Assembly (NCBI RefSeq): GCF_014076415.1
Contig: NZ_CP043568.1
Span: 5,332,001-5,396,000 of the forward strand
Direction: 5' to 3'
Length of the DNA stretch: 64,000 nt
Source of the DNA: Comamonas testosteroni
Lineage (GTDB): Bacteria > Pseudomonadota > Gammaproteobacteria > Burkholderiales > Burkholderiaceae_C
Shown here: positions 35,557-44,666 of the stretch, piece after piece
Numbering within the stretch: the first letter of the stretch is position 1
How the letters are laid out: each line of letters starts with the position of its first letter
The notes under the pieces: model-generated
What the model was told of the DNA's origin: nothing
Database searches by the model: none
What the model saw: the letters and a program-made list of their open reading frames with translations, nothing else
Made by a program: the position numbers and the translations under genes

Positions 35557-36228
35557 GTGAAATTTCAACGTATTGTCCCCCTGCTGATCCTGACTGCCGC
35601 TGGCAGCGCTTTTGCCGACGATAGCTACTACGGAGCCCTGCGAATCAATTCCGCACGCTATCAAGCCCACGACATGGACTCCAGCGCCCGCCCCGGCCTG
35701 GGCCAGTTCGTGCCTGGCGACGAGGCGAATACCGCAACAGGAGGCTCCCTGGCCCTTGGTTATCAGCTCCCGTCGAACTGGCGCGTGGAAGCCGAGTACA
35801 CCCTGCCCAAGAACAATGAGTTCACCAGCGGCTCCACCCGCTTCCCCACCAGCTTCAACCACCACCAGATCCGCTCGCAGCGCCTGATGGTCAATGCATA
35901 CAAGGATTTCCCCCTGAGCGCCCGGTTCTCGCTGTACGGAATGGCCGGCCTGGGCCTGGCCCGTGTGGAGTCCAGCGGCTGGCAGGGCAATCCGGGTCGT
36001 CAGTACATCAGCGACACCCAGAGCAATCTGGCGTACTCCGTGGGTTTTGGCGTCAGCTATTCGCCTATCCAGACGCTCAGCATCGACCTGGGCTGGCGCT
36101 ATGTCGACATGGGCAAGGCCAAGAGCGGAGCCAACAACTTCGCCAACGTCCGCGGCCTGCAGGACGAGCAGATGCGTGCCAAGCTGACGGCCAGCGAAAT
36201 CTCGATCGGCCTGCGTTACAGCTTCTGA
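35557..36228 (+). CDS. Outer-membrane beta-barrel protein
   Basis: A 223-residue protein with a signal peptide ending SAFADD and alternating strands such as GGSLALGYQL, WRVEAEYTLP, RLMVNAYKDF, FSLYGMAGLGLARVE, LAYSVGFGVSY and a last strand ending SIGLRYSF, with C-terminal Phe as required for barrel assembly. It belongs to the OmpA/opacity-type barrel superfamily. Start is GTG with AGGA 6 nt upstream. Function is unknown. It is followed by a strong two-way terminator. Confidence 0.8.
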   Translation: MKFQRIVPLLILTAAGSAFADDSYYGALRINSARYQAHDMDSSARPGLGQFVPGDEANTATGGSLALGYQLPSNWRVEAEYTLPKNNEFTSGSTRFPTSFNHHQIRSQRLMVNAYKDFPLSARFSLYGMAGLGLARVESSGWQGNPGRQYISDTQSNLAYSVGFGVSYSPIQTLSIDLGWRYVDMGKAKSGANNFANVRGLQDEQMRAKLTASEISIGLRYSF

Positions 36229-36248
36229 CCCGGTCCTCTCGAGCAAAA

Positions 36249-36272
36249 GAAAAGCGGCCTAGGCCGCTTTTC
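36249..36272. terminator. Bidirectional terminator
   Basis: GAAAAGCGGCC and GGCCGCTTTTC around TA, with T runs on both strands, between two convergent genes. Confidence 0.85.
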
Positions 36273-36289
36273 GCTGGTGCCTGACACCG

Positions 36290-37273
36290 TTACTCCACGC
36301 TCAGGCCAATGCTGCGCACCAGTTGGGCAACGCGCACATCTTCGGTCTTGATCTGTTTGGCAAACACTTGTTGGCCCTCACCCACGGGGGTGATGCCTTG
36401 CTGCAGCAGGCTCTTGCGCAGCTCGGGGTCCTTGAGCGCCTTGTCCGTATCCTGGGCGATGGCCTGGACCACGGCAGCGGGCGTGCCCTTGGGTGCGAAC
36501 AAACCGAACCAGGCACCAGCCTCAAAGCCCTTGTAACTCTCGGCCAGGGCCTGCACCTGGGGCAGCAGGGCGTGTCGCTGCAGACCGGACACGGCCAGCG
36601 CCGTGAGCTTGCCGCTCTGGATCTGGGTGAGCGCCGGAGCGATTGCAATCAGCATCACATCGACCTGGCCGGCCAGCACATCCTGCAGGCCCTGAGGGCC
36701 GCCGCGATAGGGAATATGCGTGGCGAAAAAGCCTGCGCGCTGCTTGAACTGCTCCATGGCCAGATGCTGGGCGCCGCCCGTGCCCGAGGAGGCATAGTTG
36801 ATCTTGCCCGGGTGGGTCTTGGCATAAGCCACAAAGTCCTGCAAGGTCTTGAAGCCCTTGCGGGGATTGGCCACCAGCACGAAGTCGGACTGGCCCAGCT
36901 TGGTCACCGGCACCAGGTCGTTCTTGACGTCATAGGGAAGGTTGCGCTGCACATTCGGCATGATGGTGATGGCGCTGTCGCCGCCCACCAGCAGGGTGTA
37001 GCCATCGGGCTGGGCCTTGACTACGGCATCCACGGCCGAGACACCGCCGGCCGCGCCCTTGTTTTCCACCACGATGGCCTGCTTCCAGTCCCTGCCCACC
37101 AGATTGCCCACCTGACGGGCCAGCAGATCCGGGGCGCTGCCGGGGCCGTTGGCCACCACCAGCCTGACGGAGCGAGCCGGAAACTCCGGCTGCTGAGCCA
37201 TGGCTGCGCCCGATACACAGCTTGCAGCCAGCATGGCCCAGGCAGTGCGGGAAAGGAAACGGGGCAGATTCAC
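36290..37273 (-). CDS. Bug-family periplasmic solute receptor
   Basis: A 327-residue receptor with signal peptide ending near SGAAMAQQPE, then VRLVVANGPGSAPD in place of the usual PFPPGG loop, VENKGAAGGVS and PDGYT. The start is GTG with AAGGAG upstream; this ribosome-binding site is part of an inverted repeat that could hide it in the mRNA. It is divergent from a TSUP transporter gene, a possible functional partner, since no TctAB is present. Confidence 0.92.
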   Translation of the reverse strand: MNLPRFLSRTAWAMLAASCVSGAAMAQQPEFPARSVRLVVANGPGSAPDLLARQVGNLVGRDWKQAIVVENKGAAGGVSAVDAVVKAQPDGYTLLVGGDSAITIMPNVQRNLPYDVKNDLVPVTKLGQSDFVLVANPRKGFKTLQDFVAYAKTHPGKINYASSGTGGAQHLAMEQFKQRAGFFATHIPYRGGPQGLQDVLAGQVDVMLIAIAPALTQIQSGKLTALAVSGLQRHALLPQVQALAESYKGFEAGAWFGLFAPKGTPAAVVQAIAQDTDKALKDPELRKSLLQQGITPVGEGQQVFAKQIKTEDVRVAQLVRSIGLSVE

Positions 37274-37279
37274 GGCAAA

Positions 37280-37297
37280 ACTCCTTAACTAAGGAGT
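37280..37297 (-). promoter_or_regulatory. Hairpin sequestering the ribosome-binding site of the Bug gene
   Basis: In the mRNA of the Bug gene, ACTCCTTA pairs with TAAGGAGT (perfect 8-base inverted repeat; 7 pairs and a 4-nt loop). The AAGGAG of the gene is entirely in the stem, 7 nt before the GTG start. This shape suits a thermosensor or a protein/ligand-controlled translation switch, or an operator. Confidence 0.5.
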
Positions 37298-37315
37298 TGA
37301 TTGTCAAAACAATCA
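37298..37315. promoter_or_regulatory. Inverted repeat in the divergent region
   Basis: TGATTGT-CAAA-ACAATCA, perfect 7-bp arms, directly beside the ribosome-binding-site hairpin. It may be a regulator operator (GntR-like spacing) or a second mRNA hairpin. The remaining 140 bp of this gap is AT-rich promoter-like sequence. Confidence 0.45.
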
Positions 37316-37453
37316 CTTATTCCTCAAAATACCGTTTTCACATTCTTTTATTTCCAAAAATAATTAACTGCGCAAGAAGCGATACAGGCCATCGCCTAAG
37401 ATCACGCACACAACAAGGCGCAAAGCCGATTCCCGGAATCAGGAGACAAGAAC

Positions 37454-38218
37454 ATGGAGAACCTGGGCCACCTCGCCCTTTTGCTGGCCGCAGCTTTCAC
37501 GGCCGGCGCGCTCAACGCGGTCGCCGGTGGCGGCAGCTTTCTGACCCTTCCCGCGCTGGTCTTCACCGGCGTGCCGCCCGTGATTGCCAATGCCACGGGA
37601 ACCGTGGCCCTGCTGCCGGGCTATATGGCCGGCGCCTGGGGCTTCAAGGACGATATGCAGTCCCCGCCGGGCCTGTCCATGAAACAGGTGGTGGCTCTGT
37701 CCCTGATCGGCGGCTCCGCCGGTGCGGCGCTGCTGCTGTTCACGCCCGACGCCACCTTCCGCAAGGTCGTGCCCTGGCTGCTGCTGGCCGCCACCGCCAT
37801 GTTTGCCTTCGGGCCGCAGCTGCGCGCCTGGGCTGCGGGCAAGAACGCAGCCCATGCCACCCCATCGGTGGCCAAGGCCGCTGCAGGCATGCTGATCGTG
37901 GCCATCTATGGCGGCTACTTCAACGGTGGCCTGGGCATTTTGCTGCTGGCCTTGTTCGGCCTGCTGGGCCAGACCTCGCTCAACGCCATGAACGGCATGA
38001 AGAACCTGGTCTCGGCCCTGCTGACGGCGATTGCCGTGGTGATCTACGCCGTGGGCGGCATTGTGGAATGGAAGCAGGCCCTAGTCATGATGGTGGCCGC
38101 CACCCTGGGCGGCTATCTGGGCGCCCGCGTGGCGCGCAAGATTGCACCCCATGTCCTGCGCTGGGGCATTGTGGCCACGGGGCTGGTGATGGCAGGGCTG
38201 TTCTTCGCCAAAGGCTGA
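37454..38218 (+). CDS. TSUP-family transporter (TauE/SafE)
   Basis: A 254-residue inner-membrane protein of about eight helices. It has the two family motifs: GGGSFLTLPALVFTGVPP near the start and YGGYFNGGLGILLLALFGLLG in the second half. The family exports or imports sulfite, sulfoacetate, thiosulfate or organic anions. GGAG precedes the ATG. Its divergent neighbour is a Bug receptor, which would fit an organic-anion substrate. A strong terminator follows. Confidence 0.93.
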   Translation: MENLGHLALLLAAAFTAGALNAVAGGGSFLTLPALVFTGVPPVIANATGTVALLPGYMAGAWGFKDDMQSPPGLSMKQVVALSLIGGSAGAALLLFTPDATFRKVVPWLLLAATAMFAFGPQLRAWAAGKNAAHATPSVAKAAAGMLIVAIYGGYFNGGLGILLLALFGLLGQTSLNAMNGMKNLVSALLTAIAVVIYAVGGIVEWKQALVMMVAATLGGYLGARVARKIAPHVLRWGIVATGLVMAGLFFAKG

Positions 38219-38233
38219 AGCGCCGCCCAAAGC

Positions 38234-38266
38234 AAAAAGCCTTCTCGTGACCGAGAAGGCTTTTTT
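38234..38266. terminator. Bidirectional terminator
   Basis: Arms AAAAAGCCTTCTCG and CGAGAAGGCTTTTT around TGAC, with T runs on both strands; it lies between TSUP and dbpA, which converge. Confidence 0.9.
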
Positions 38267-38276
38267 GTGAGCACGC

Positions 38277-38318
38277 AGCGCTTGATAGATAAACGCTACA
38301 GGCCAACTTGACTGATAT
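38277..38318. repeat. Dispersed repeat between TSUP and dbpA
   Basis: AGCGCTTGATAGATAAACGC, then TACAGGCCAACTTGACTGAT. Same family as 32277 and 62218. Confidence 0.55.
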
Positions 38319-38320
38319 TT

Positions 38321-39730
38321 TCAGAGCAGACGAGCCTTGACCGTCTTGCCCTTGACCTTGCCTGCATTGAGCTTTGCGCAGGCCGCCGAAGCAATCTTGC
38401 GATCCACGGCCACATAGGTGGAAAAGTCGTTGACGCTGATCTTGCCGATCTGCTCGCGGCTATAGCCGAAGTCGGCGCACATGGCGCCCATCACGTCGCC
38501 GGCGCGGATCTTTTCCTTGCGCCCGCCGATGATCTGGATGGTCATCATGGGCGGCAGCAGCTCGCCACCGGCGGCAGGCGTGAGCTCGTCCACGGGGAAG
38601 AATTGCGAAGCACGGCCTTGCAACTGCTCGATCTTGCCAACGCTGCCCATCTCGTCCATGCTGACCAGATTCAGCGCCAGCCCTTCGGCATCGCCACGGC
38701 CGGTGCGGCCGATACGGTGGATATGGACCTCGGGGTCGGGGGTGACATCCACATTGATGACGGCAGACAGGTCGGCAATGTCCAGACCGCGCGCCGCCAC
38801 ATCGGTGGCGACCAGCACGCTGCAGCTCTTGTTGGCAAACTGCACCAGCACCTCGTCGCGCTCGCGCTGTTCCAGCTCGCCGAACAGGGCCAGAGCGCTG
38901 AAGCCCTGGGCCTGCAGCTCGCTCACCACATCGCGGCATTGCTGCTTGGTATTGCAAAAGGCAATGCTTGATTCGGGACGGAAGTGCGCCAGCAGCCTGG
39001 CCACCGTGCCCACTTTTTCTCTAGCACCGACTTCGTACCAGCGCTGCGCGATCTTGCCCGCGCTGTGCTGGGTCGCAACCTTGACGGTCTGCGGATCGCG
39101 CATGAAGCGGCTGGCCAGCGAGGCAATGCCATCGGGGTAGGTGGCCGAGAACAGCAAGGTCTGACGATCCGCCGGACATTGGCGCACCACGGTTTCGATA
39201 TCGCCGAGAAAACCCATGTCCAGCATGCGATCGGCCTCGTCCAGCACCAGGGTCTTGAGGTTGCCGATGTCGAGCTTGCCGCGCTCCATCAGGTCCATCA
39301 CGCGTCCAGGCGTGCCGACGACGATGTGAGCGCCGTTTTCCAGCGAGGCGATCTGGTTGCGCGAGGGCACGCCGCCATAGACGGTGACGACCTTGATATT
39401 GTCCTGCGCACGCGCCAGGCGGCGGATTTCGGTGGCGACCTGGTCGGCCAGCTCGCGCGTGGGGCACAGCACCAGGGCCTGGACGGCAAACCAGCGCGGG
39501 TTCAGGCGGTCGACCATAGGCAGGCCGAAGGCAGCCGTCTTGCCGCTGCCGGTGCTGGCCTGGGCGATCAGGTCCCTGCCCTGCAGGGTCAGCGGCAGGC
39601 TGGCGGCCTGGATGGGCGTCATCTGCGCATAGCCGAGCTGCTGGAGGTTGGCCAGCATTTCGGGGGACAGGGGCAGCGCCGAGAAAGCGGTGGAATCAGA
39701 GGCCTGGGCGGCGCTGGTGGAGGTATTCAT
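38321..39730 (-). CDS. dbpA: ATP-dependent RNA helicase DbpA
   Basis: A 469-residue DEAD-box helicase. Q motif region MTPIQAASLPL, motif I TGSGKTAAFGLPM, motif II VLDEADRMLD, SAT in LLFSATYPDG, motif VI HRIGRTGRGD. The C-terminal domain (IQIIGGRKEKIRAGDVMGAM and YVAVDRKIASAACAKLN) is the DbpA RNA-binding domain that targets helix 92 of 23S rRNA. It acts in large-subunit assembly. Full length. Confidence 0.95.
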   Translation of the reverse strand: MNTSTSAAQASDSTAFSALPLSPEMLANLQQLGYAQMTPIQAASLPLTLQGRDLIAQASTGSGKTAAFGLPMVDRLNPRWFAVQALVLCPTRELADQVATEIRRLARAQDNIKVVTVYGGVPSRNQIASLENGAHIVVGTPGRVMDLMERGKLDIGNLKTLVLDEADRMLDMGFLGDIETVVRQCPADRQTLLFSATYPDGIASLASRFMRDPQTVKVATQHSAGKIAQRWYEVGAREKVGTVARLLAHFRPESSIAFCNTKQQCRDVVSELQAQGFSALALFGELEQRERDEVLVQFANKSCSVLVATDVAARGLDIADLSAVINVDVTPDPEVHIHRIGRTGRGDAEGLALNLVSMDEMGSVGKIEQLQGRASQFFPVDELTPAAGGELLPPMMTIQIIGGRKEKIRAGDVMGAMCADFGYSREQIGKISVNDFSTYVAVDRKIASAACAKLNAGKVKGKTVKARLL

Positions 39731-39893
39731 GGGAGCGGATTATCCCGGGCCTGCGCCACAAAAGCCTTGAGCCATCGCTATTCACGGTGCCATTTGCGGG
39801 TTGCCCCTCTTCAATCCGGGGCAGACATGCTCCTAGTCTGAAAGCGCGGTCTTCATGGGCCGCCTCTGTTTGAAGCCAACCACAGACCCTCAC

Positions 39894-41219
39894 ATGCACC
39901 CTAGCCTTACCCGCAAGTTCTGCGTCGCCGCCGCGCTGGCCGCCAGTCTGACCTCGACCCAGGCCGCAGAGCTGGATCCCCAGCCGCTCAAGCCCCAGCT
40001 GCAGCAGCTGATCGCCAAGATATATCCGCAGCTGCGCGGCATCTACGAAGACCTGCATGCCAACCCCGAACTGGGTTTCCAGGAAACGCGCACCGCCGCC
40101 AAGCTGGCTGCCGAAATGCGCAAGCTGGGATTTGAAGTCACCGAGGGCATTGGCAAGACCGGCCTGGTCGCCATCTATCGCAATGGCGCGGGTCCCACCG
40201 TCATGGTGCGCACCGAGCTGGACGCCCTGCCCATGGAGGAAAAAACCGGCCTGCCCTATGCGAGCAGGGCCAAGGCCCAGTACAACGGCAAGGAGAGCTT
40301 TGTCGCCCATAGCTGCGGCCACGACATGCATATGACCAGCTGGCTGGGAACGGCCCAGGCGCTGCTGGGTCTGAAGAATCAATGGAAGGGCACGCTGATG
40401 TTCGTGGCCCAGCCGTCCGAGGAAACCGTGACCGGTGCCAAGGCCATGCTCGCCGATGGCCTGTTCCAGAAGTTCGGCAAGCCCGACTATGCCTTTGCGC
40501 TGCATACCGGCTCCATGCCTTATGGCATGGTGGGCTATGTGGCAGGGCCGGCGACCTCCAATTCGGACTCGCTGGACATCACTTTCCATGGCCGTGGCAG
40601 CCACGGCTCCATGCCGGACAAAGGCATTGACCCGGTGCTCATGGCCTCGCGCTTTGTGGTCGATGTACAGGGCGTGATCAGCCGCGAGAAAGACCCCATG
40701 GAGTTCGGCGTGGTCACCGTGGGCGCCTTCAATTCGGGCAGCGCGGGCAATATCATTCCCGACCAGGCGCGGCTGCTGGGAACGATCCGCAGCTACAAGA
40801 GCGAGGTGCGCACCAGAATGCACGAAGGCATAGAACGCACAGCCAAGGCCGAGGCCGCCATGTCGGGGGCTCCTGCGCCCGAGATCAAGCTGGTCAAAGG
40901 CTCGGATGCCGTGGTCAACGACGCGGCACTGGTAAGCCGCACGGTCAGGCTGTTCAAGGCCGCGCTCGGCGACCGCAATGTGATCCCCATCTCGCCCATC
41001 ACGGCCAGCGAGGATTTCTCGGACTTCATCAATCAGGGTGTGCCATCCATGTTCTACACCCTGGGCGTGTACGACCCCAAGAAGGTGGCCGAGGCCAGTC
41101 AGCCCGGTGGCAAGCCCCTGCCCTTCAATCACTCACCCTTCTTCGCCCCAGAACCCGAACCCACGTTCAAGACCGGCGTGGAAACCATGACGCTGGCCGT
41201 CATGAACGTGATGCAGTAA
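39894..41219 (+). CDS. Periplasmic M20 family amidohydrolase
   Basis: A 441-residue protein. The start MHPSLTRKFCVAAALAA gives a signal peptide ending near STQAAEL; an upstream in-frame ATG adds 13 unlikely residues. Metal motifs: VRTELDALPMEEKTGLP, HSCGHDMHMTSWLG, AQPSEETVTGA, and dimerisation region ITFHGRGSHGSMPDKGIDP. It belongs to the M20D amidohydrolase group, like the gene at 12472, but is secreted. Note that the Glu-Glu of the active site is in PSEE rather than PAEE. Substrate unknown. Confidence 0.88.
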   Translation: MHPSLTRKFCVAAALAASLTSTQAAELDPQPLKPQLQQLIAKIYPQLRGIYEDLHANPELGFQETRTAAKLAAEMRKLGFEVTEGIGKTGLVAIYRNGAGPTVMVRTELDALPMEEKTGLPYASRAKAQYNGKESFVAHSCGHDMHMTSWLGTAQALLGLKNQWKGTLMFVAQPSEETVTGAKAMLADGLFQKFGKPDYAFALHTGSMPYGMVGYVAGPATSNSDSLDITFHGRGSHGSMPDKGIDPVLMASRFVVDVQGVISREKDPMEFGVVTVGAFNSGSAGNIIPDQARLLGTIRSYKSEVRTRMHEGIERTAKAEAAMSGAPAPEIKLVKGSDAVVNDAALVSRTVRLFKAALGDRNVIPISPITASEDFSDFINQGVPSMFYTLGVYDPKKVAEASQPGGKPLPFNHSPFFAPEPEPTFKTGVETMTLAVMNVMQ

Positions 41220-41227
41220 CCGCAAGC

Positions 41228-41247
41228 CAGCCCCGCCATCGGGGCTG
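41228..41247. terminator. Hairpin between convergent M20 genes
   Basis: CAGCCCCG and CGGGGCTG with a CCAT loop, and no strong T run. It sits in the 31-bp gap between two convergent genes. Confidence 0.5.
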
Positions 41248-41250
41248 CCG

Positions 41251-43032
41251 TCACTGCATTTGCTGCAGATTGCCGATGCGCACCAGCATCTCGGTGAACA
41301 TCTGCATGTCCGTGCGCAGATCCGGCAGCTCCTGATACTCCAGCGCATTGTGGGCCGTGTACTTCTTGCCGGGCATCGCCGGACCGAAGTTGATGGCGTT
41401 GGGCATGAGCTTGGCCGTGGTGCTGCCTGCGGTAGGCACGGGCCTGGCATCCAGCCCCGTGGTGTCGCCAAAGATATTGAGCAAGGTGCCCAGCCACGCG
41501 CCCTTGGGGTCGCGGGCCATCCAGTTGCCCTGGGTGTACTGCACGCTGACCGGCACCTTGGCCGTATCGCTCCAGCGGGCAATGCCCTGCTCCACCTCGG
41601 CGCGCAGCTGCTCGGGCGTCTTGCCCCGCGGCATGCGCGCATTGGCCGTCACCTCCAGCCTGCCATCAACAGGCTTGATGAGATTGGGCGATAGCGTGAG
41701 CGGCCCCATGAAATCATCGGCATAGGCAATGCCCAGTTGCCGGCCCAGATAGTCCAGGCCAAACACGCCATTGATATAGCGCACGGCCTGACTGTACTGA
41801 TTGGGCTGCAGCAGCGCCGCGCCCTGCTCCGGCATCAGGCTCTGCTGCAGGAACAGCGCCAGGCGCGGCACGGGATTGACCCCTTCTTCAGGACGAGAGC
41901 CGTGGGCCGACGCGCCGGTGACCTTGACCGTGACCTGGCCTTCTGCGCGCTGCACGTCGATGGCGAACTTGCCCTGCGCCTCATGCCGATGCACAAAATC
42001 ATCCTTCTCCTTCGAGAGCCGCTGCGCGATCAGATCCAGCGCAGCCGCATCGGTGGCGGAGACAGTGGCGGAGGCCGTCTGCGCAATCGAGTTGGCCGAG
42101 GCGGCGCCGCTCATGGCGGTGATGGCAGGCTTGGCGGCATCCACGGCGACATCCGCAAACAAGGCCTTGAGCGCGCCCGTGCCCTTTTCAGCGACCACGG
42201 CCGGATACTTGCTGTCCAGCACGATGTTGTACTGGGGCAGCGCAGTCTTGCTCTGGTAGTACTTCATGGCATCGCCGCCGGTTTCCTCGGTGGTCTCTAT
42301 CATCAGGCGAATGCTGCGCGAGAGCGGCAGACCGCTGTCCTTGACCGCCTTCATCGCATACAGGACGGTGGCGATAGAGCCCTTGTCGTCAATCGTGCCG
42401 CGCCCATAAAGCCGATCACCCACGCGGGTGACCTGGAAAGGGTTGATCTGCTTGCCGTCCAGTACCCATTCGGCAGACACCACCGGCACCACATCGGCAT
42501 GGGTCAGAATGCCGAACTCGGTCGCCTCGCTGGCGCGATTCGCCGCATTGGCCGGCAGCGTCACCTCAAAGATGCGGTTATCCACATTGCGAAAGCGCAG
42601 CCCGAATTCGGCAGCCATGGATGCAACGAGCTTGCCGAAGTCCAGGATGGCCGGACTTTCATGCGGAGGCACCTTGGGATCGCGCACCGTGGGCAGCGCC
42701 ACCATGCGCTGCAGGCTCTCCAGTACCGCTGTCTCCTGCGTCAGACGGTTGTATACCCCCAGCAATCTGGCGATATCCGCGAGCTCGCCATCCGACAGCG
42801 TCTGGCCGCGCGTATAGCGCTGCACGGCCGTCGCCACGCCAGGCTCGACCCTGACAGCCTGCTGCACAAAGGCCTTGAAGGATTCGTGCGGGGTCGCAGC
42901 GGACGATGCGATCAGTGCGTCCAGCACGGGTTTCTTCAAGGTCTGCGCCTGGACGGGAAGGCTGGCGCCTGCCAGACCCAGAATCAGACCGGCGGCGATG
43001 AGGGACAAAGAGGGCTTGCAGGATTTCTTCAT
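41251..43032 (-). CDS. Secreted M20 family dipeptidase-like peptidase
   Basis: A 593-residue protein with signal peptide (SLSLIAAGLILGLAGASLPVQAQ, cleaved after AQA). It belongs to the M20A/C-like group: first metal His and catalytic Asp in GILTHADVVPV, the second Asp in GRGTIDDKGSIATVLYAMKA, and ETTEETGGDAMKYY with the active-site Glu pair. The sequence has a 120-residue N-terminal extension before the catalytic domain. Likely a periplasmic dipeptidase. It is the last gene of a run with dtd and the CDF gene. Confidence 0.85.
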   Translation of the reverse strand: MKKSCKPSLSLIAAGLILGLAGASLPVQAQTLKKPVLDALIASSAATPHESFKAFVQQAVRVEPGVATAVQRYTRGQTLSDGELADIARLLGVYNRLTQETAVLESLQRMVALPTVRDPKVPPHESPAILDFGKLVASMAAEFGLRFRNVDNRIFEVTLPANAANRASEATEFGILTHADVVPVVSAEWVLDGKQINPFQVTRVGDRLYGRGTIDDKGSIATVLYAMKAVKDSGLPLSRSIRLMIETTEETGGDAMKYYQSKTALPQYNIVLDSKYPAVVAEKGTGALKALFADVAVDAAKPAITAMSGAASANSIAQTASATVSATDAAALDLIAQRLSKEKDDFVHRHEAQGKFAIDVQRAEGQVTVKVTGASAHGSRPEEGVNPVPRLALFLQQSLMPEQGAALLQPNQYSQAVRYINGVFGLDYLGRQLGIAYADDFMGPLTLSPNLIKPVDGRLEVTANARMPRGKTPEQLRAEVEQGIARWSDTAKVPVSVQYTQGNWMARDPKGAWLGTLLNIFGDTTGLDARPVPTAGSTTAKLMPNAINFGPAMPGKKYTAHNALEYQELPDLRTDMQMFTEMLVRIGNLQQMQ

Positions 43033-43085
43033 GGGCAGCTTTTGTTGATCTCGTGGTGATGAATGTGGTCTCAGGCCGGCTTCGC

Positions 43086-43535
43086 CTATACCTGAGGCTC
43101 CATGCGCATGGGGATAGTCACGGGCCCGTCATTGACCAGATGCACCTGCATGTCTGCGGCGAACTCGCCGGTCTGCACCTGAGCGTGGGCCACCCTGGCC
43201 TGCTCCACAAAGTATTCGTAGAGGCGTCGGCCTTCGTCGGGCGCGGCGGCGGCGGTAAAGCTGGGGCGATTGCCGCCTCTGGTGTCGGCCGCCAGCGTGA
43301 ACTGGCTGACCACCAGCAGCCCCCCGCCAATGTCCTGCAGGCTTTTATTCATCTTGCCTGCCTCGTCGCTGAAGATGCGCAGCTTGAGCATCTTGGCCAG
43401 CAGCTTGTCGGCCTCGGCCTCGGTATCGCCGCGCTCGGCACAGACCAGCGCCAGCAAGCCCTGGTCGATCTGGCCCGTAATACGACCGTCGACCTCCACG
43501 CGCGCCTGCTTGACGCGCTGAATCACACTCATCAT
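43086..43535 (-). CDS. dtd: D-aminoacyl-tRNA deacylase
   Basis: A 149-residue DTD that removes D-amino acids from mischarged tRNA. Family motifs: [31 protein letters not shown], and the Gly-cisPro region LVNDGPVTI. The start ATG overlaps the stop of the CDF gene (ATGA); a second ATG follows directly and could be used instead. Length is normal. Confidence 0.95.
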   Translation of the reverse strand: MMSVIQRVKQARVEVDGRITGQIDQGLLALVCAERGDTEAEADKLLAKMLKLRIFSDEAGKMNKSLQDIGGGLLVVSQFTLAADTRGGNRPSFTAAAAPDEGRRLYEYFVEQARVAHAQVQTGEFAADMQVHLVNDGPVTIPMRMEPQV

Positions 43536-44506
43536 GTACTCAAACCTTCCTTGGCCGTGCCTTGTGCTGCGCCGCCCAGCTCTCCGTCAGCCACTTCGCT
43601 GACCGTGTTCATGCCCATGGGCAGCAGCTCGATGCGGGCATAGAGGCCGGGAATGGCCTCCAGCAGCGCGACTTCAATCTCCGAGCGCAATTGTGCCGCC
43701 CGCTGCACGCTCCACTGGCCGGGAACATGCATATGGAAGTCCACAAAGCTGCGCTCCCCCGCCTGGCGGCTGGAGATGTTGTCAAAGCTCACACCCTCGT
43801 TGCGCTTGGCATAGCCGTCCAGCAACGTGTCAATCCTGAGACGCCGCGGCGCGTCCAGCGCCTGATCCATCAGTCCTTGCGAGGACTGCCAGACCAGTTG
43901 CACGCCCTGCACGCAGATATGCACGGCCACTGCCAGCGCCACCAGTGCATCCATCCACAGCCACCCCGTCAAGGCTGCGGCCAGCAAACCCACCACCACG
44001 CCCACCGAAGTCCAGACATCGGTCAGCAGATGCCGCGCATCGCCCTCCAGCGCCATGGAGCGGTATTTGCGTGAAGAGCGCAGCATGACCCAGGCCAGCA
44101 GCCCGTTGAAGACCGTGCTGAGCAGCGACAGCATCAGGCCCCAGCTCAACTGCTCCAGTGGTTGCGGATTCCACAGCCGCGACAGCGCCGCCCAGGCAAT
44201 CGCCAGGCTGGCGCCTATGACCAGCACTCCTTCGAAACCGGCCGAGAAGTACTCCGCCTTGTAATGTCCATATGGGTGCTCGGTATCCGCGGGTCGCTTG
44301 GCCACGGTCACCATGGTCAGCGCAAACATGGCACCGGCCAGATTCACAAAGGACTCCAGCGCATCGGACAACAGCCCCACCGACCCGGTCAGCCACCAGG
44401 CCAGTGTCTTGAGCACAATGGTGAGCAGCGCCACCACTACGGAGAGGCGCAGCAAATTGTGCGGCTGCAGCCATTGTGAATGTGTTGGAACGTCAGATTT
44501 GGACAT
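43532..44506 (-). CDS. Cation diffusion facilitator transporter
   Basis: A 324-residue, six-helix CDF exporter. Motifs: [17 protein letters not shown] (helix 2 metal site) and [15 protein letters not shown] (helix 5 HxxxD), with the helix 2-3 loop [17 protein letters not shown] and a cytoplasmic C-terminal domain ([10 protein letters not shown]). In helix 2 the second metal residue is not Asp four positions after the first (Glu is at +3, Ser at +4), so its metal choice may differ from FieF. It overlaps dtd by 4 bp. Confidence 0.92.
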   Translation of the reverse strand: MSKSDVPTHSQWLQPHNLLRLSVVVALLTIVLKTLAWWLTGSVGLLSDALESFVNLAGAMFALTMVTVAKRPADTEHPYGHYKAEYFSAGFEGVLVIGASLAIAWAALSRLWNPQPLEQLSWGLMLSLLSTVFNGLLAWVMLRSSRKYRSMALEGDARHLLTDVWTSVGVVVGLLAAALTGWLWMDALVALAVAVHICVQGVQLVWQSSQGLMDQALDAPRRLRIDTLLDGYAKRNEGVSFDNISSRQAGERSFVDFHMHVPGQWSVQRAAQLRSEIEVALLEAIPGLYARIELLPMGMNTVSEVADGELGGAAQGTAKEGLST

Positions 44507-44518
44507 GTTCAGGTTCTA

Positions 44519-44580
44519 GGGCCTCTATATAACCAAGCGCTTTGATGTATCAATAGTCTTTGCAAGTTGTCTATAAAGCA
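44519..44580. repeat. Probable dispersed repeat (inverted, degraded)
   Basis: GGGCCTCTATATAACCAAGC, then GCTTTGATGTATCAATAG, an inverted match to the family at 38277. It is in the 160-bp gap before the EAL gene. Confidence 0.4.
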
Positions 44581-44666
44581 ATTCAGAATCCCTTATCGTG
44601 ATGGACATCTCATGTTCGAGGCTGACCTGATTCCTATATAAATACTCCCAGAAAAAAGGGAGGCGC

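Noticed and set aside
37298..37315. FNR/CRP-type binding site
   Set aside because: The repeat TGATTGT-CAAA-ACAATCA has FNR-like ends but lacks the TTGAT-N4-ATCAA core in correct register.
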